From: Bdellovibrio sp.
GTDB lineage: Bacteria > Myxococcota > SpSt-1050
Reading direction: 5' to 3'
NCBI GenBank assembly: GCA_020725805.1
Contig: DYEF01000076.1
Span: forward strand, 1-49,050
DNA length: 49,050 nt
Within the stretch, counting starts at the first letter, position 1, and every line of letters begins with the position of its first letter. Shown one piece after another: positions 24,781-33,154 of the stretch. Under the pieces are notes generated by a model, which saw only the letters and a list, made by a program, of their open reading frames with translations, was not told the origin of the DNA and did no database searches. The translations under genes and the position numbers were made by a program.

Positions 24781-26715
24781 TCAGAACAAGTGGCTGCAAC
24801 TGCAACCATTGTGACTATCTTCTGATGATGAACCGGTATCAGCCAATATCACATCCGCATAAACTGTATCTGTTCCGCCATCGTTCTGATCAATCGGTGC
24901 TTCCGGGTCGGGATATTTGCCGGGATACATCATATAGAGAATCTTTTTTGCAATATTTCTCCTGACCTCATACAGAAGTTCGTCATCGAGTGTCCAGGGC
25001 TGCTTTTTCGGGCAATAATCACCCGGACTTCTGCAATCCTCAACCATAAAATCACCAAACCTTTTATATGCCCTGTTGACCTGCCTGCGGGCATAACTAC
25101 CTGCTCCAACCCTATCTGCCAGAATAAACATCTCCCAGTCTTCGAAACCGTCTCTGATCTGCTTCAATCTGTAGGAAAGTACCGGGCCATCAATCGAAAT
25201 ATCAGCTGGCGAACCTATTCCCCCCAGCGTCCCGTTGTGGTCACCGGGATAGAGCAAAAAGCCATCACCATTTCTCGCAAACATCTCCCCAAAAGTCTCA
25301 GTATCCAGATAATTATTCCAGGGGTCATTCTTTATCCAGTATGTAGTACTCCAGTAGAGAAAACCGGTAGCACCCTCATACCATGCACCCCACTTAACGA
25401 TTCTCGGCTCGAATCCTGTACGGGTATCGATATCATAACCCGCATAAGGGGGGAAATTTGCATTGCAGACATAAAACCACAACTCTTTTCCTTCTTTAAA
25501 AAGCTCCTGATACTCTTCTCTGCCTGCCTTTGAGCCATCAAGATAAAACCAGTCCTCATACATAGGTGTCACGGGACACCATATACCAACCTCATTTTTT
25601 AGGTCCGGATTATAAGGACCTGTTACCAGAATCTTATCTTTCCACAAATCAGTCCCTTCAAAGAGAAGAGATGCATCTTTCTTTATCTGATTCCATGCGG
25701 CCTGACCACCGTTGAGCCATGGTTCATCGATGGCATAAATATATCCCCTGTCCCACCACCCCTTATCCTTAATATGCTCTGCAAATGCCTTCGAGGCCCT
25801 GACATACTCCTGTTCAGTCATAGAACCGGTTCCGAATCCCGGACTGAAATACCCGAGGTTGAATCTTTTCACACCATATCCGGTGCCGAGATAACTGCCA
25901 TCCATCCAGCCTGACAACTTATTGTCAAATTCGGTCCAGTCAACCGGTAGTAGTTCTCCGTCCTCGTCAAACTTAAACTCCACGCTGCCGACTATATGAA
26001 TCGGGTCAATTCTGTGTTCATGAAGGGCCAGATAATATCTTTTTATTATCTCCCCGACGGATTCATCAGTTGCATCAATACCTCCGTGATACCTCTTTAT
26101 CTGATTTGCCCCCATATGATACGCCGTAGCAATCCCTCTCTCTTCCGGAATTTCAAACTCCCAGACTTCGGCATTTATCAATACTTCTCCTATCTTATCT
26201 CCGTCAGAAAATATATCCGCCCTGCCCTTATATATATCGGGGGCTGTATAATTAGGCACATATATATCGACAAAGATGACTCCCGTCTCCCCCTTCGGTA
26301 TATCAAAAGGTGCACCTGCCGGCACATTACCGTCATTATAGGGGTCTCTGAGCGGTATCAAAGGGTCAGGATAAAATCCTGCTGTTCTTTCATGTAAGGT
26401 CAGTGAACCTTCCGACGGATTTACAATATTCAGAAAATATTCCCTGTATGCTCTTATGAATTTCGACTCTATTACATTACCATTGGAGGATTTCAAATCC
26501 GAAACAAGCACATCCACGTTTTTTAAACTCTTTTCATCTTTCAAGACAATCTGAAATCCCTCCCATTCATTTTTTGCGACCTCAATAAATATCTCTTTCT
26601 CCTTCGGTACAGAATCATCAAACGTTATCTTCCTTGTCGCCCTCACTACTCCGATCTCCGCAGCATTAAGTCCGGTAATTATCATAAAAAACACAAAAAA
26701 CGAGCAAATTCTCAT
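24781..26715 (-). CDS. Secreted DUF4091 domain protein (glycoside-hydrolase-like)
   Basis: A 644-residue exported protein. The start at ATG 26715 is supported by AAAGGAGAAC upstream and by the signal peptide (MRICSFFVFFMIITGLNA, cleavage before AEIG). An N-terminal beta-sandwich (to about residue 200) leads to a barrel-like domain with ATAYHMG, GYIYAIDEPW, VTGPYNPDL, LWFYVCN and GFLYWSTTYW, and then the DUF4091 region with YRLKQIRDGFEDWEMF. Relatives are grouped with glycoside hydrolases. The Asp-Glu in AIDEPW is a plausible catalytic site, but no substrate is known. The C-terminus has an acidic tail ending in NGCSCSHLF, with two Cys at the very end and no transmembrane segment after them. 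Confidence 0.85.
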   Translation of the reverse strand: MRICSFFVFFMIITGLNAAEIGVVRATRKITFDDSVPKEKEIFIEVAKNEWEGFQIVLKDEKSLKNVDVLVSDLKSSNGNVIESKFIRAYREYFLNIVNPSEGSLTLHERTAGFYPDPLIPLRDPYNDGNVPAGAPFDIPKGETGVIFVDIYVPNYTAPDIYKGRADIFSDGDKIGEVLINAEVWEFEIPEERGIATAYHMGANQIKRYHGGIDATDESVGEIIKRYYLALHEHRIDPIHIVGSVEFKFDEDGELLPVDWTEFDNKLSGWMDGSYLGTGYGVKRFNLGYFSPGFGTGSMTEQEYVRASKAFAEHIKDKGWWDRGYIYAIDEPWLNGGQAAWNQIKKDASLLFEGTDLWKDKILVTGPYNPDLKNEVGIWCPVTPMYEDWFYLDGSKAGREEYQELFKEGKELWFYVCNANFPPYAGYDIDTRTGFEPRIVKWGAWYEGATGFLYWSTTYWIKNDPWNNYLDTETFGEMFARNGDGFLLYPGDHNGTLGGIGSPADISIDGPVLSYRLKQIRDGFEDWEMFILADRVGAGSYARRQVNRAYKRFGDFMVEDCRSPGDYCPKKQPWTLDDELLYEVRRNIAKKILYMMYPGKYPDPEAPIDQNDGGTDTVYADVILADTGSSSEDSHNGCSCSHLF

Positions 26716-26852
26716 AATGTTCTCCTTTAGGTTTTCTAACACATCTTACTGAAATCGGCAAGTTTCGGAAGAAAAGACATAGCGAAGACATATTATGATT
26801 GTTGTTTATTAAACTATTGACTTTTAAGGGCTTATAATTTAATTACAGCAAT

Positions 26853-27428
26853 ATGAAGGACGAGTTTTCTAACGAAAACATGCTACAGATCCTGATTGAC
26901 CAGAAAAAATACCTCGAGGCATTCAGGATTTACAAGGAAATGATGAAAAGCGGTCTGATATCCGACCCTTCACAGTACAGTAATCTTCTGAGAGAAATCG
27001 GGAGGATTGACCCTGTCCTTACCATGGACAGGAATACAAAGGAGAAGAAGGTGGCAAGACTCTCTGCGATACTGGGCAGAATCAGAAAAATCGGCAAAAA
27101 AAGAGATTTTCAGCCTCAGACTATTTCCCGGCACAAGAGCGAGGTCCAATCCGAGAAGGTCTGTATCACCCCGGTAGAACCTCTTGCAGCAGAAAGTGTA
27201 AAACCCGAAAGCACTCCAATCAGGGAAAAGGGCGGAGATATCCTTCAGACAATCGAAAATCTCACTGTGCAGTCAATAACAAGCATAATGGATATTATCT
27301 GCGGCAATATTTCAAAAGAGATTTTCAGCAAAAAGGCCATACCTGACAAGATACTCATACTCAACGAAATGCTGAAAAGGATAGAAACAATCAAAAACCA
27401 GAGGAAGAAGGAGTTTGCAAATGTTTGA
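26853..27428 (+). CDS. Protein of unknown function coupled to a roadblock protein
   Basis: A 191-residue protein with no signal peptide. The first 45 residues look like one TPR or similar helical hairpin (QILIDQKKYLEAFRIYKEMM). A basic middle region follows (LGRIRKIGKKRD), then a variable linker and a helical C-terminus (ILNEMLKRIETIKNQRKKEF). I recognise no family. A TATAAT at 26833-26838 lies 14 bases before the ATG and there is no Shine-Dalgarno sequence, so the message may have a very short leader. The stop overlaps the roadblock gene start by eight bases, so the two products are probably made together and may bind each other. Confidence 0.65.
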   Translation: MKDEFSNENMLQILIDQKKYLEAFRIYKEMMKSGLISDPSQYSNLLREIGRIDPVLTMDRNTKEKKVARLSAILGRIRKIGKKRDFQPQTISRHKSEVQSEKVCITPVEPLAAESVKPESTPIREKGGDILQTIENLTVQSITSIMDIICGNISKEIFSKKAIPDKILILNEMLKRIETIKNQRKKEFANV

Positions 27429-27777
27429 GGATATCCTTTCCAATGCCTTCAGGAGAATAGACGGAGCAATCCTGTGTGCCGTAATAGACGAAGAAGGAAT
27501 TCCTGTTGCCTCATACCCGCAGGAGAATGAAAACCCAGAGGCCACCGAACTTATACTTCAGGTCTTAAATGAGCTGAAACAGACTATAAATCTTCTGAGA
27601 GAAAACAATTTCGGCACAACCGAGGAGATTTCCATCAAAACCAGCAGATATATTCTCCTGATAAAGCCCCTAAACGAGAGTTATTTTCTCGTCTCCGTAC
27701 TCACGACCGATGCCATAAGCGGCAAGGCAAGATATATATTAAGGGTCATCGAAGATGACATAAAAACGCAGTTATAG
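27421..27777 (+). CDS. Roadblock/LC7 domain protein (MglB-like)
   Basis: A 118-residue single-domain protein with the roadblock/LC7 fold: an N-terminal helix (FEDILSNAFRRI), the strand pair GAILCAVIDEEGIPVASYP, here cut to AILCAVIDEEGIPVAS, a long helix (TELILQVLNELKQTINLL) and later strands (YILLIKPL and YFLVSVL). Such proteins dimerise and regulate Ras-like GTPases such as MglA in cell polarity and motility. No MglA-type GTPase is in this window, so the partner must be elsewhere or the role is scaffolding. The start at 27421 follows AAGGAG and overlaps the preceding gene. A start two codons earlier is possible. Confidence 0.72.
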   Translation: MFEDILSNAFRRIDGAILCAVIDEEGIPVASYPQENENPEATELILQVLNELKQTINLLRENNFGTTEEISIKTSRYILLIKPLNESYFLVSVLTTDAISGKARYILRVIEDDIKTQL

Positions 27778-27792
27778 CATTTTGGAGGAATT

Positions 27793-28362
27793 ATGTTTGA
27801 CACATCAGATTTCAGAAAAGGACTCAAAATAGAATACAACGGTGAGCCGTATGAGATCGTGGATTTTCAGCACGTCAAACCCGGAAAGGGGAACGCCTTT
27901 ACACGCACCCGTATAAAAAATCTGATAACAGGCAATGTTCTGGAAGTTACTCTCAAGTCCGGCGAAAAAGTAGGCAAACCCGACCTCGAAGAGAAAGAGA
28001 TGCAGTTTATGTATGCTGAGGGTGATTCGTACTTTTTTATGGACCAGCAGAGTTACGAACAGATTGAGATAAACAAGGATACACTCGGTGATGCAAGGCT
28101 CTATCTTCTGGAGAATACAACCGTCTATATATTGTTCTACAAAGGGAAGGTAATAGGAATAGAACTCCCGATTTTTATGGAGATAGAGGTAGCCAAGACC
28201 GACCCGGGATTCAAGGGAGATACGGTCTCGAATACCACGAAACCTGCCGAACTGATTACAGGGGCCAAGGTTCAGGTCCCCCTCTTTATCAATGAGGGAG
28301 ATATAATAAAAATAGACACAAGAACAGGTGAGTACATCGAGAGAGTAGCCCTGAAAAAATAA
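27793..28362 (+). CDS. efp: Translation elongation factor P
   Basis: EF-P binds stalled ribosomes between the P and E sites and speeds peptide bonds at polyproline stretches. The 189-residue protein has the N-terminal KOW-like domain (DFRKGLKIEYNGEPYEIVDF), the exposed loop KPGKGNAF with the modifiable Lys32, and the two OB domains ending in VPLFINEGDIIKIDTRTGEY. The Pro-Gly-Lys-Gly loop is the type that EpmA-like enzymes lysylate in gammaproteobacteria; no modification enzyme is encoded here, so its modification state is unknown. TTTGGAGG precedes the ATG. It sits between the roadblock gene and the TPR gene in a plus-strand run. Confidence 0.97.
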   Translation: MFDTSDFRKGLKIEYNGEPYEIVDFQHVKPGKGNAFTRTRIKNLITGNVLEVTLKSGEKVGKPDLEEKEMQFMYAEGDSYFFMDQQSYEQIEINKDTLGDARLYLLENTTVYILFYKGKVIGIELPIFMEIEVAKTDPGFKGDTVSNTTKPAELITGAKVQVPLFINEGDIIKIDTRTGEYIERVALKK

Positions 28363-28379
28363 TACACAGAGGTTAAAAA

Positions 28380-30638
28380 TTGGCTATTAACAAAGACAAA
28401 ATAAATCAGGAAGCTACAAAATATATTCAGAAAGGCCAGTTTGACAAGGCCATCAAGGAGCTTCAGAAGATTGTAGCCGAAGAACCAGATGATGTCAGGA
28501 CCATCCAGAAGATTGCAGAGCTCTTTGCCAGAATGGGAGACAGTAAAAGTGCAATCGAAAATTACTCAAAGGTCGCAGACGTCTATACCAAACAGGGTTT
28601 TTTCCTTAAAGCAGTTGCGATATACAAAAATATCATCAAGATCGACGCCTCGAGAATCGACATATACGAGAAACTTGCACAGGCCTACTCACTGCTCGGC
28701 ATAGTAAACGAAGCAATAAACCAGTATAACGCTATCATCGGCATCTACGAGAAAAACGCCAACTATAAAGACTCCATTCCGGTTATCAAAAAGGTGCTCG
28801 AACTATCGCCTAATGATATCCTTATGAGGATGAAGCTCGCAGAAATCTATTACCGGGAAGGTTTGAATCAGGAAGCAATCGATGAGTATAAAAACACAGC
28901 AAAATTTCTGAAAGAAAACAACAGGTTCGATGAATATATAAGGGTAGTCGAAAGACTGAGTACCATCGATCCCGAAAATCTCGAATATCTAATCGAGATA
29001 GCAGAGATTTATCTTTCAAGGGGAGACTTCCAGACCACGATGCAGAAACTCCAGATGGCATATAAGATAAATCCGAAGGAGCCCAAGGTTCTCAGCCTGA
29101 TTGCAGATGTCTTCAGAAAAAGTAATCAGTCTGCAAATGCTGTTGCTGCATACAAGGAACTCCTCAATATCTACACTGCAGAGGGTAAACTGAAAGAGGC
29201 CGAGGGTATAAGAAAGATCATTACAACACTTACAGGCAAAGATATAACAACCGCCCCTGTTTCAAGAGAGTTATCCACCAGAATGTCCGACTCTGTCCCC
29301 TCCCAGCCCGTCAAGCCAAAGGAATTCAGGCCCGTCTCAAAAGAGATACCTATCTCATCATCAGCGCCTAAACCGGTACCTGAACCCTCTGTCTCGAAAG
29401 CGATTCCCATTGCCCAGAAGAAAGACAGACAACTCTCAGCTCAGGATATTCCAAGACTTCTCACAGAAACTGACGTTTACCTCAAATACGGCCTTAAACA
29501 GAAAGCAATCAATCATCTCAAGACCATTTTATCGCTGGATCCCGAAAATCTGGATGCCCACCTCAAATTTGCATCGCTCCTTGAATCCTCCGGTGAAAAC
29601 GAACAACTCATCTCCACCTATATGAATATTGCCAATATATTCCTCAAGAAGGAGAATATTGAAGAGGCAAAGAAATATCTCCTTATGATAATCGAGCTCG
29701 ACCCCCTAAACGAGGCCGCAAGAAATTCGTATGATATGCTCTCGGAGGGCAAGATTGAGGAAGTCTCTGAGGAAATCGTAGAACTCGACAACCTCGAATT
29801 TCAGGAAAACGGCAAACCACAGGAAGAGAAGAAACCGGATATAGAGGTCGAGGTCGAGGAAGAACCCGAGGAGGTCATAGAGGTTGTAACCGAAAGCCCT
29901 GATAAGGATATCGAAGTAGAGGTTGTGAGTACCGGCAGTGATAAGGCACAGGAGGAAGTGGCAGAAGAACCGGCGGAAGACAGAACTGCTCAGGAAGATG
30001 ATTTCTCCGAAGAACTGGAGGAGGCAGAATTCTTTATTTCGCAGCAGCTGACGGAAGAGGCAATCGAGATATACAGGCAGATACTCGAAAAGAATCCGGA
30101 CCATAAAATTGCAAAACAGAAACTCGAGGAACTCACAGGCAAAAAGAAGCAGGCGGCTGAATCCATCGAAGAGATAATGGAGAAACCCGAAAACCTCGAT
30201 ATCCCCATTGAGCAGATCCTCTCCGAATCAAAAAAGCAGCTCTCGAAAATAATCGATGCCAACGATGCACAGGCACATTATGACCTCGGATGCGCATACA
30301 AGGATATGGGACTATTCGATGAGGCCATTGAGGAGTTCAAGATTTCGATGCAGAATGAAGACAAGGAGATACCTGCCCTCAATATGATTGCCCTTATCAA
30401 TCTCGAGAGAGGGAGATATACCGATGCCATATCCATATTCAAGAAGCTTCTGAATTATGACGAGATTACAGACGAACAGAGAACGGATTTCATTTACCAG
30501 ATCGGGAATGCCTATCTCAAGATCAAGGACAAGAGTGAGGCGCTCTTCTACCTCAACAAGATATACAAGCAGAATCCGAACTACCGCAACATCAAACAGC
30601 TTATCGCTCAGATTCAGAGTACCGAAAAAAAAAACTAA
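28380..30638 (+). CDS. Large cytosolic TPR protein with an acidic linker
   Basis: A 752-residue protein of tetratricopeptide repeats in three groups. About seven repeats lie in residues 5-300 (for example YIQKGQFDKAIKELQKIVAE and MGDSKSAIENYSKVADVY). Two or three lie around 355-455 (KYGLKQKAINHLKTILSLDP). A last set spans 540-745 (LTEEAIEIYRQILEKNPDH, AHYDLGCAYKDMGLFDEAIEE). Linkers are Pro/Ser-rich (300-350) and Glu-rich (460-540). No signal peptide or enzyme motif is seen, so it is probably a scaffold. It begins at TTG 28380 after AGAGG; no ATG start fits the conserved first repeat. The nearby roadblock gene suggests a polarity or motility scaffold, by analogy only. Confidence 0.8.
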   Translation: MAINKDKINQEATKYIQKGQFDKAIKELQKIVAEEPDDVRTIQKIAELFARMGDSKSAIENYSKVADVYTKQGFFLKAVAIYKNIIKIDASRIDIYEKLAQAYSLLGIVNEAINQYNAIIGIYEKNANYKDSIPVIKKVLELSPNDILMRMKLAEIYYREGLNQEAIDEYKNTAKFLKENNRFDEYIRVVERLSTIDPENLEYLIEIAEIYLSRGDFQTTMQKLQMAYKINPKEPKVLSLIADVFRKSNQSANAVAAYKELLNIYTAEGKLKEAEGIRKIITTLTGKDITTAPVSRELSTRMSDSVPSQPVKPKEFRPVSKEIPISSSAPKPVPEPSVSKAIPIAQKKDRQLSAQDIPRLLTETDVYLKYGLKQKAINHLKTILSLDPENLDAHLKFASLLESSGENEQLISTYMNIANIFLKKENIEEAKKYLLMIIELDPLNEAARNSYDMLSEGKIEEVSEEIVELDNLEFQENGKPQEEKKPDIEVEVEEEPEEVIEVVTESPDKDIEVEVVSTGSDKAQEEVAEEPAEDRTAQEDDFSEELEEAEFFISQQLTEEAIEIYRQILEKNPDHKIAKQKLEELTGKKKQAAESIEEIMEKPENLDIPIEQILSESKKQLSKIIDANDAQAHYDLGCAYKDMGLFDEAIEEFKISMQNEDKEIPALNMIALINLERGRYTDAISIFKKLLNYDEITDEQRTDFIYQIGNAYLKIKDKSEALFYLNKIYKQNPNYRNIKQLIAQIQSTEKKN

Positions 30639-30669
30639 TTCCGCAATAGAACAGAATTAAGGGTGTTAT

Positions 30670-31422
30670 ATGTTTATTCTTCTTACAAATGATGACGGAA
30701 TATATAGTCTGGGAATCAATACACTTTACAGGACTCTGTCACCTGAACACAAAGTGATTGTGATAGCACCTGAGAATGAAATGTCGGCGACATCGCATTC
30801 AATATCACTGCACTCCCCTCTCAGGGTCAGAAAGATAGACGACTCACATTATGCAGTAAACGGTACACCGACAGACTGTATCAACGTTGCACTCTTTCAT
30901 ATTCTCAAAAAAAAACCGGACCTGATTATATCCGGTATCAATCAGGGGCCGAATCTGGGGACAGATGTTACCTATTCGGGGACAGTGGCCGCAGCACTCG
31001 AGGGGGCGATACTCGGGGTCAAATCAATTGCAGCCTCCTGCGTGGATTACAGGGTAAAGGACCTCTCCGGACACTCTGAATTCATCAGACATTTCATAAG
31101 GAATCTGAACAGGGAAAAGAATCTTTTCAAAGGGTCATTTATCAATATCAATATGCCGCCTGCAATAAAAGAATTCGGTAATGTTGCCGTCACAAGGCTT
31201 TCAAGCAGAAGATACGAAAAAGTCATCGAAAGGAGAAAAGACCCGAGAGGAAGGGAATATTTCTGGATTGCAGGAGAGCCAATGAATACTGATAACGGAA
31301 AAGGAACGGACGTCTATGCCATAAATCACGGCCAGATATCAATTACACCTGTAAAAGTAGATATGACAGATAAATCCGGACTGAATCTTCTCAGAAAATA
31401 TATCAAAGGGCTGAAAGACTGA
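30670..31422 (+). CDS. surE: 5'/3'-nucleotidase SurE
   Basis: SurE is a metal-dependent phosphatase that hydrolyses nucleoside 5'- and 3'-monophosphates and helps stress survival. The 250-residue protein has the metal-binding LTNDDG at residues 4-9, the PENEMSATSHSIS block with the metal-ligand Ser, VNGTPTDCINVA, and SGINQGPNLGTDVTYSGTVA, whose GINQGPNLGTDVTYSGT part is diagnostic. It acts in the cytosol. It is followed directly by the LysM/M23 lipoprotein gene with no gap, an arrangement also found in proteobacteria as surE ... nlpD. GGGTG lies before the ATG. Confidence 0.97.
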   Translation: MFILLTNDDGIYSLGINTLYRTLSPEHKVIVIAPENEMSATSHSISLHSPLRVRKIDDSHYAVNGTPTDCINVALFHILKKKPDLIISGINQGPNLGTDVTYSGTVAAALEGAILGVKSIAASCVDYRVKDLSGHSEFIRHFIRNLNREKNLFKGSFININMPPAIKEFGNVAVTRLSSRRYEKVIERRKDPRGREYFWIAGEPMNTDNGKGTDVYAINHGQISITPVKVDMTDKSGLNLLRKYIKGLKD

Positions 31423-32199
31423 ATGGGAATAAATTGCAAAAACCGGACCCTTTTGCTCCTGATATTTCTGCCGGTATTTCTTTTGTCGGCCTGCCCTTCC
31501 CCGAGATGGAACATAATCGAGGAAGAGAATATCCATGAGGGAGAGGACGGTGTTTATCACGTCGTAGGCAAAGGCGAAAATCTTTACAGAATATCCAGGA
31601 CATACAATGTGGATATTCAGGAACTTGCCGAAATCAACGATATAGAGGATATAACACAGATAAAGGCAGGGCAGAGATTATTCATCCCGGGAGCGAAGGA
31701 GATAAAGAAGATTGAATTACCGGCAAAACAGGATGAAAATACAAACCAGACGGCCTCAAATCAGACCGAAGAGAAGAACGGGACAAAGACCAAGGAAATC
31801 AGTGAATCGCCGGAGATAAAGACATACAAAGGCAGATTTATCTGGCCTGTCAAAGGTAAGGTAATAAGTTATTTTGGCGTAAGAGGCGGGAAGAATCATA
31901 AGGGGATTGACATTGCCGCCCCTGAGGGGACAAAGATTATTGCAGCAGATTCCGGTACCGTAATCTATTCTGACAACAAACTCAGAAACTATGGAAATGT
32001 AATAATAATCAAACACCCGGGGAATTTTATAACCGTCTATGCGCACAACAAGGCTAATTATGTAAAGGAAAATGAACAGGTAAAGAAGGGGCAGGAGATA
32101 GGAGAGGTCGGGAAGACCGGAAATGCTGAAGCAGCGCATCTCCACTTTGAAATCAGGGACGGAACAAAGGCAAGAAACCCACTCTTCTACCTGCCATAG
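31423..32199 (+). CDS. NlpD-like LysM and M23 peptidase lipoprotein
   Basis: A 258-residue envelope lipoprotein (lipobox LLSAC, Cys24). One LysM peptidoglycan-binding domain (YHVVGKGENLYRISRTYNVD through AGQRLFIPG, about residues 44-87) is joined by a Gln/Asn/Thr-rich linker to an M23 domain (about 150-250). The M23 part keeps metal-type motifs HKGIDI and HLHFEIRDG, and VYAHNK supplies a further His. In E. coli NlpD is catalytically inactive and activates an amidase; here the ligand residues look intact, so it may be an active endopeptidase. It would act in septal peptidoglycan splitting in the periplasm. It begins right after surE and has no strong ribosome-binding site. Confidence 0.9.
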   Translation: MGINCKNRTLLLLIFLPVFLLSACPSPRWNIIEEENIHEGEDGVYHVVGKGENLYRISRTYNVDIQELAEINDIEDITQIKAGQRLFIPGAKEIKKIELPAKQDENTNQTASNQTEEKNGTKTKEISESPEIKTYKGRFIWPVKGKVISYFGVRGGKNHKGIDIAAPEGTKIIAADSGTVIYSDNKLRNYGNVIIIKHPGNFITVYAHNKANYVKENEQVKKGQEIGEVGKTGNAEAAHLHFEIRDGTKARNPLFYLP

Positions 32200-32218
32200 A
32201 AAAGAGTCCCCCAACTAC

Positions 32219-33103
32219 TCAATAACAATAATATCCGGTTGACAGTGAACAAAGAATTTCCAGTGCATCAACAAACCTTGGAGATGGTCTTATAAGTGCC
32301 GGATTAGTAATATTATGAAATGATACAGACTTTTTATTGAAAATTCTGAATCTCTCAGAAGAATTACTGCTCTTCTTCGGCTCTCCCGACATCACCTCTT
32401 CGGAGATATTGAAAACTATATCAGGTTTCATAAGATAAAGCATCTCGCTGTCCAGAACAGGATACTTCTGCTCTCCGCTATAGGCATTCTTAAGCCCGAT
32501 AAGCAGGAGTAATTCTCCTACAAATGAATTTCTGCCCGCAACCATCATAGGATTTTCGTTCAGTACAACCAGTCCGGAATTTACGCCATATTTTTTGATA
32601 TATTTTTGAAGGTTTACATATCTTGATGTAAGATTATTGAGGAGTTCTGCTGCCTCTTTCTGCCGGTCAAAAACAGTTCCGAGTTCCTCTATTGCAAAGA
32701 GAATATCCATTACCGATTTTACATCCACCACGATAACCGATATACCCTTCATACTCAGTAATTCAACAGCCTCCCTTATTCCGGAATTCGGTTCACAGAT
32801 TACTACGTCGGGTTTGATTTTCAGAATCTTTTCCACATCGATATCCAGATATCCGCCTACTACCTCCTTGTTTTTCACATCCTCCGGATAATCATCATAC
32901 CGGGTAACACCTGCAATATTGTCACCCAGACCAATAGAATAGAGTATTTCTGTAACAGAAGGGGCAACTGAGATTATTTTAGTCTCTTTCCCGACGGTAG
33001 ATTTATGACCATTGAGGAAATATACCACATCAGAAAAAGACGGACGTACATTTACAACAGTTAACAGTATTGAAAACAGAATTATTAATAAACTTCTGAA
33101 CAT
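32219..33103 (-). CDS. BtuF-like cobalamin ABC-transporter substrate-binding protein
   Basis: A 294-residue periplasmic binding protein of the BtuF/FhuD (class III) fold. The signal peptide (RSLLIILFSILLTVV) is followed by the first lobe with ISVAPSVTEILYSIGLGDN and GVTRYDDYPEDVKN, then GGYLDIDVEKILKIKPDVVI, of which DVEKILKIKPDVVI is typical, a long linking helix and a second lobe with VVLNENPMMVAGRNSFVGELL. These match vitamin B12 binding proteins. The start is set at ATG 33103; no ribosome-binding site is visible. It is the third gene of the riboswitch-controlled operon, after the TonB receptor and propeller lipoprotein. A hairpin terminator lies in the gap before it. BtuC and BtuD are not encoded in this window. 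Confidence 0.87.
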   Translation of the reverse strand: MFRSLLIILFSILLTVVNVRPSFSDVVYFLNGHKSTVGKETKIISVAPSVTEILYSIGLGDNIAGVTRYDDYPEDVKNKEVVGGYLDIDVEKILKIKPDVVICEPNSGIREAVELLSMKGISVIVVDVKSVMDILFAIEELGTVFDRQKEAAELLNNLTSRYVNLQKYIKKYGVNSGLVVLNENPMMVAGRNSFVGELLLLIGLKNAYSGEQKYPVLDSEMLYLMKPDIVFNISEEVMSGEPKKSSNSSERFRIFNKKSVSFHNITNPALIRPSPRFVDALEILCSLSTGYYCY

Positions 33104-33142
33104 TAAAAACAAATAAATGAGTCAGGGATTTCTCCCTGACTC
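33104..33142 (-). terminator. Intercistronic hairpin terminator with a GAAA loop inside the B12 operon
   Basis: On the minus strand GAGTCAGGGA, GAAA and TCCCTGACTC (33142-33119) form a perfect 10-base stem with a GNRA tetraloop, followed by ATTTATTTGTTTTT (33118-33105). It starts 13 bases after the propeller gene stop and ends beside the BtuF-like start. Confidence 0.8.
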
Positions 33143-33154
33143 ACCTTCAAAAAA

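Noticed and set aside
24700-24790. MYXO-CTERM signal at the end of the DUF4091 protein, interrupted by a frameshift
   Set aside because: The two other frames after the stop show no hydrophobic segment followed by basic residues, so the tail is not a broken MYXO-CTERM.
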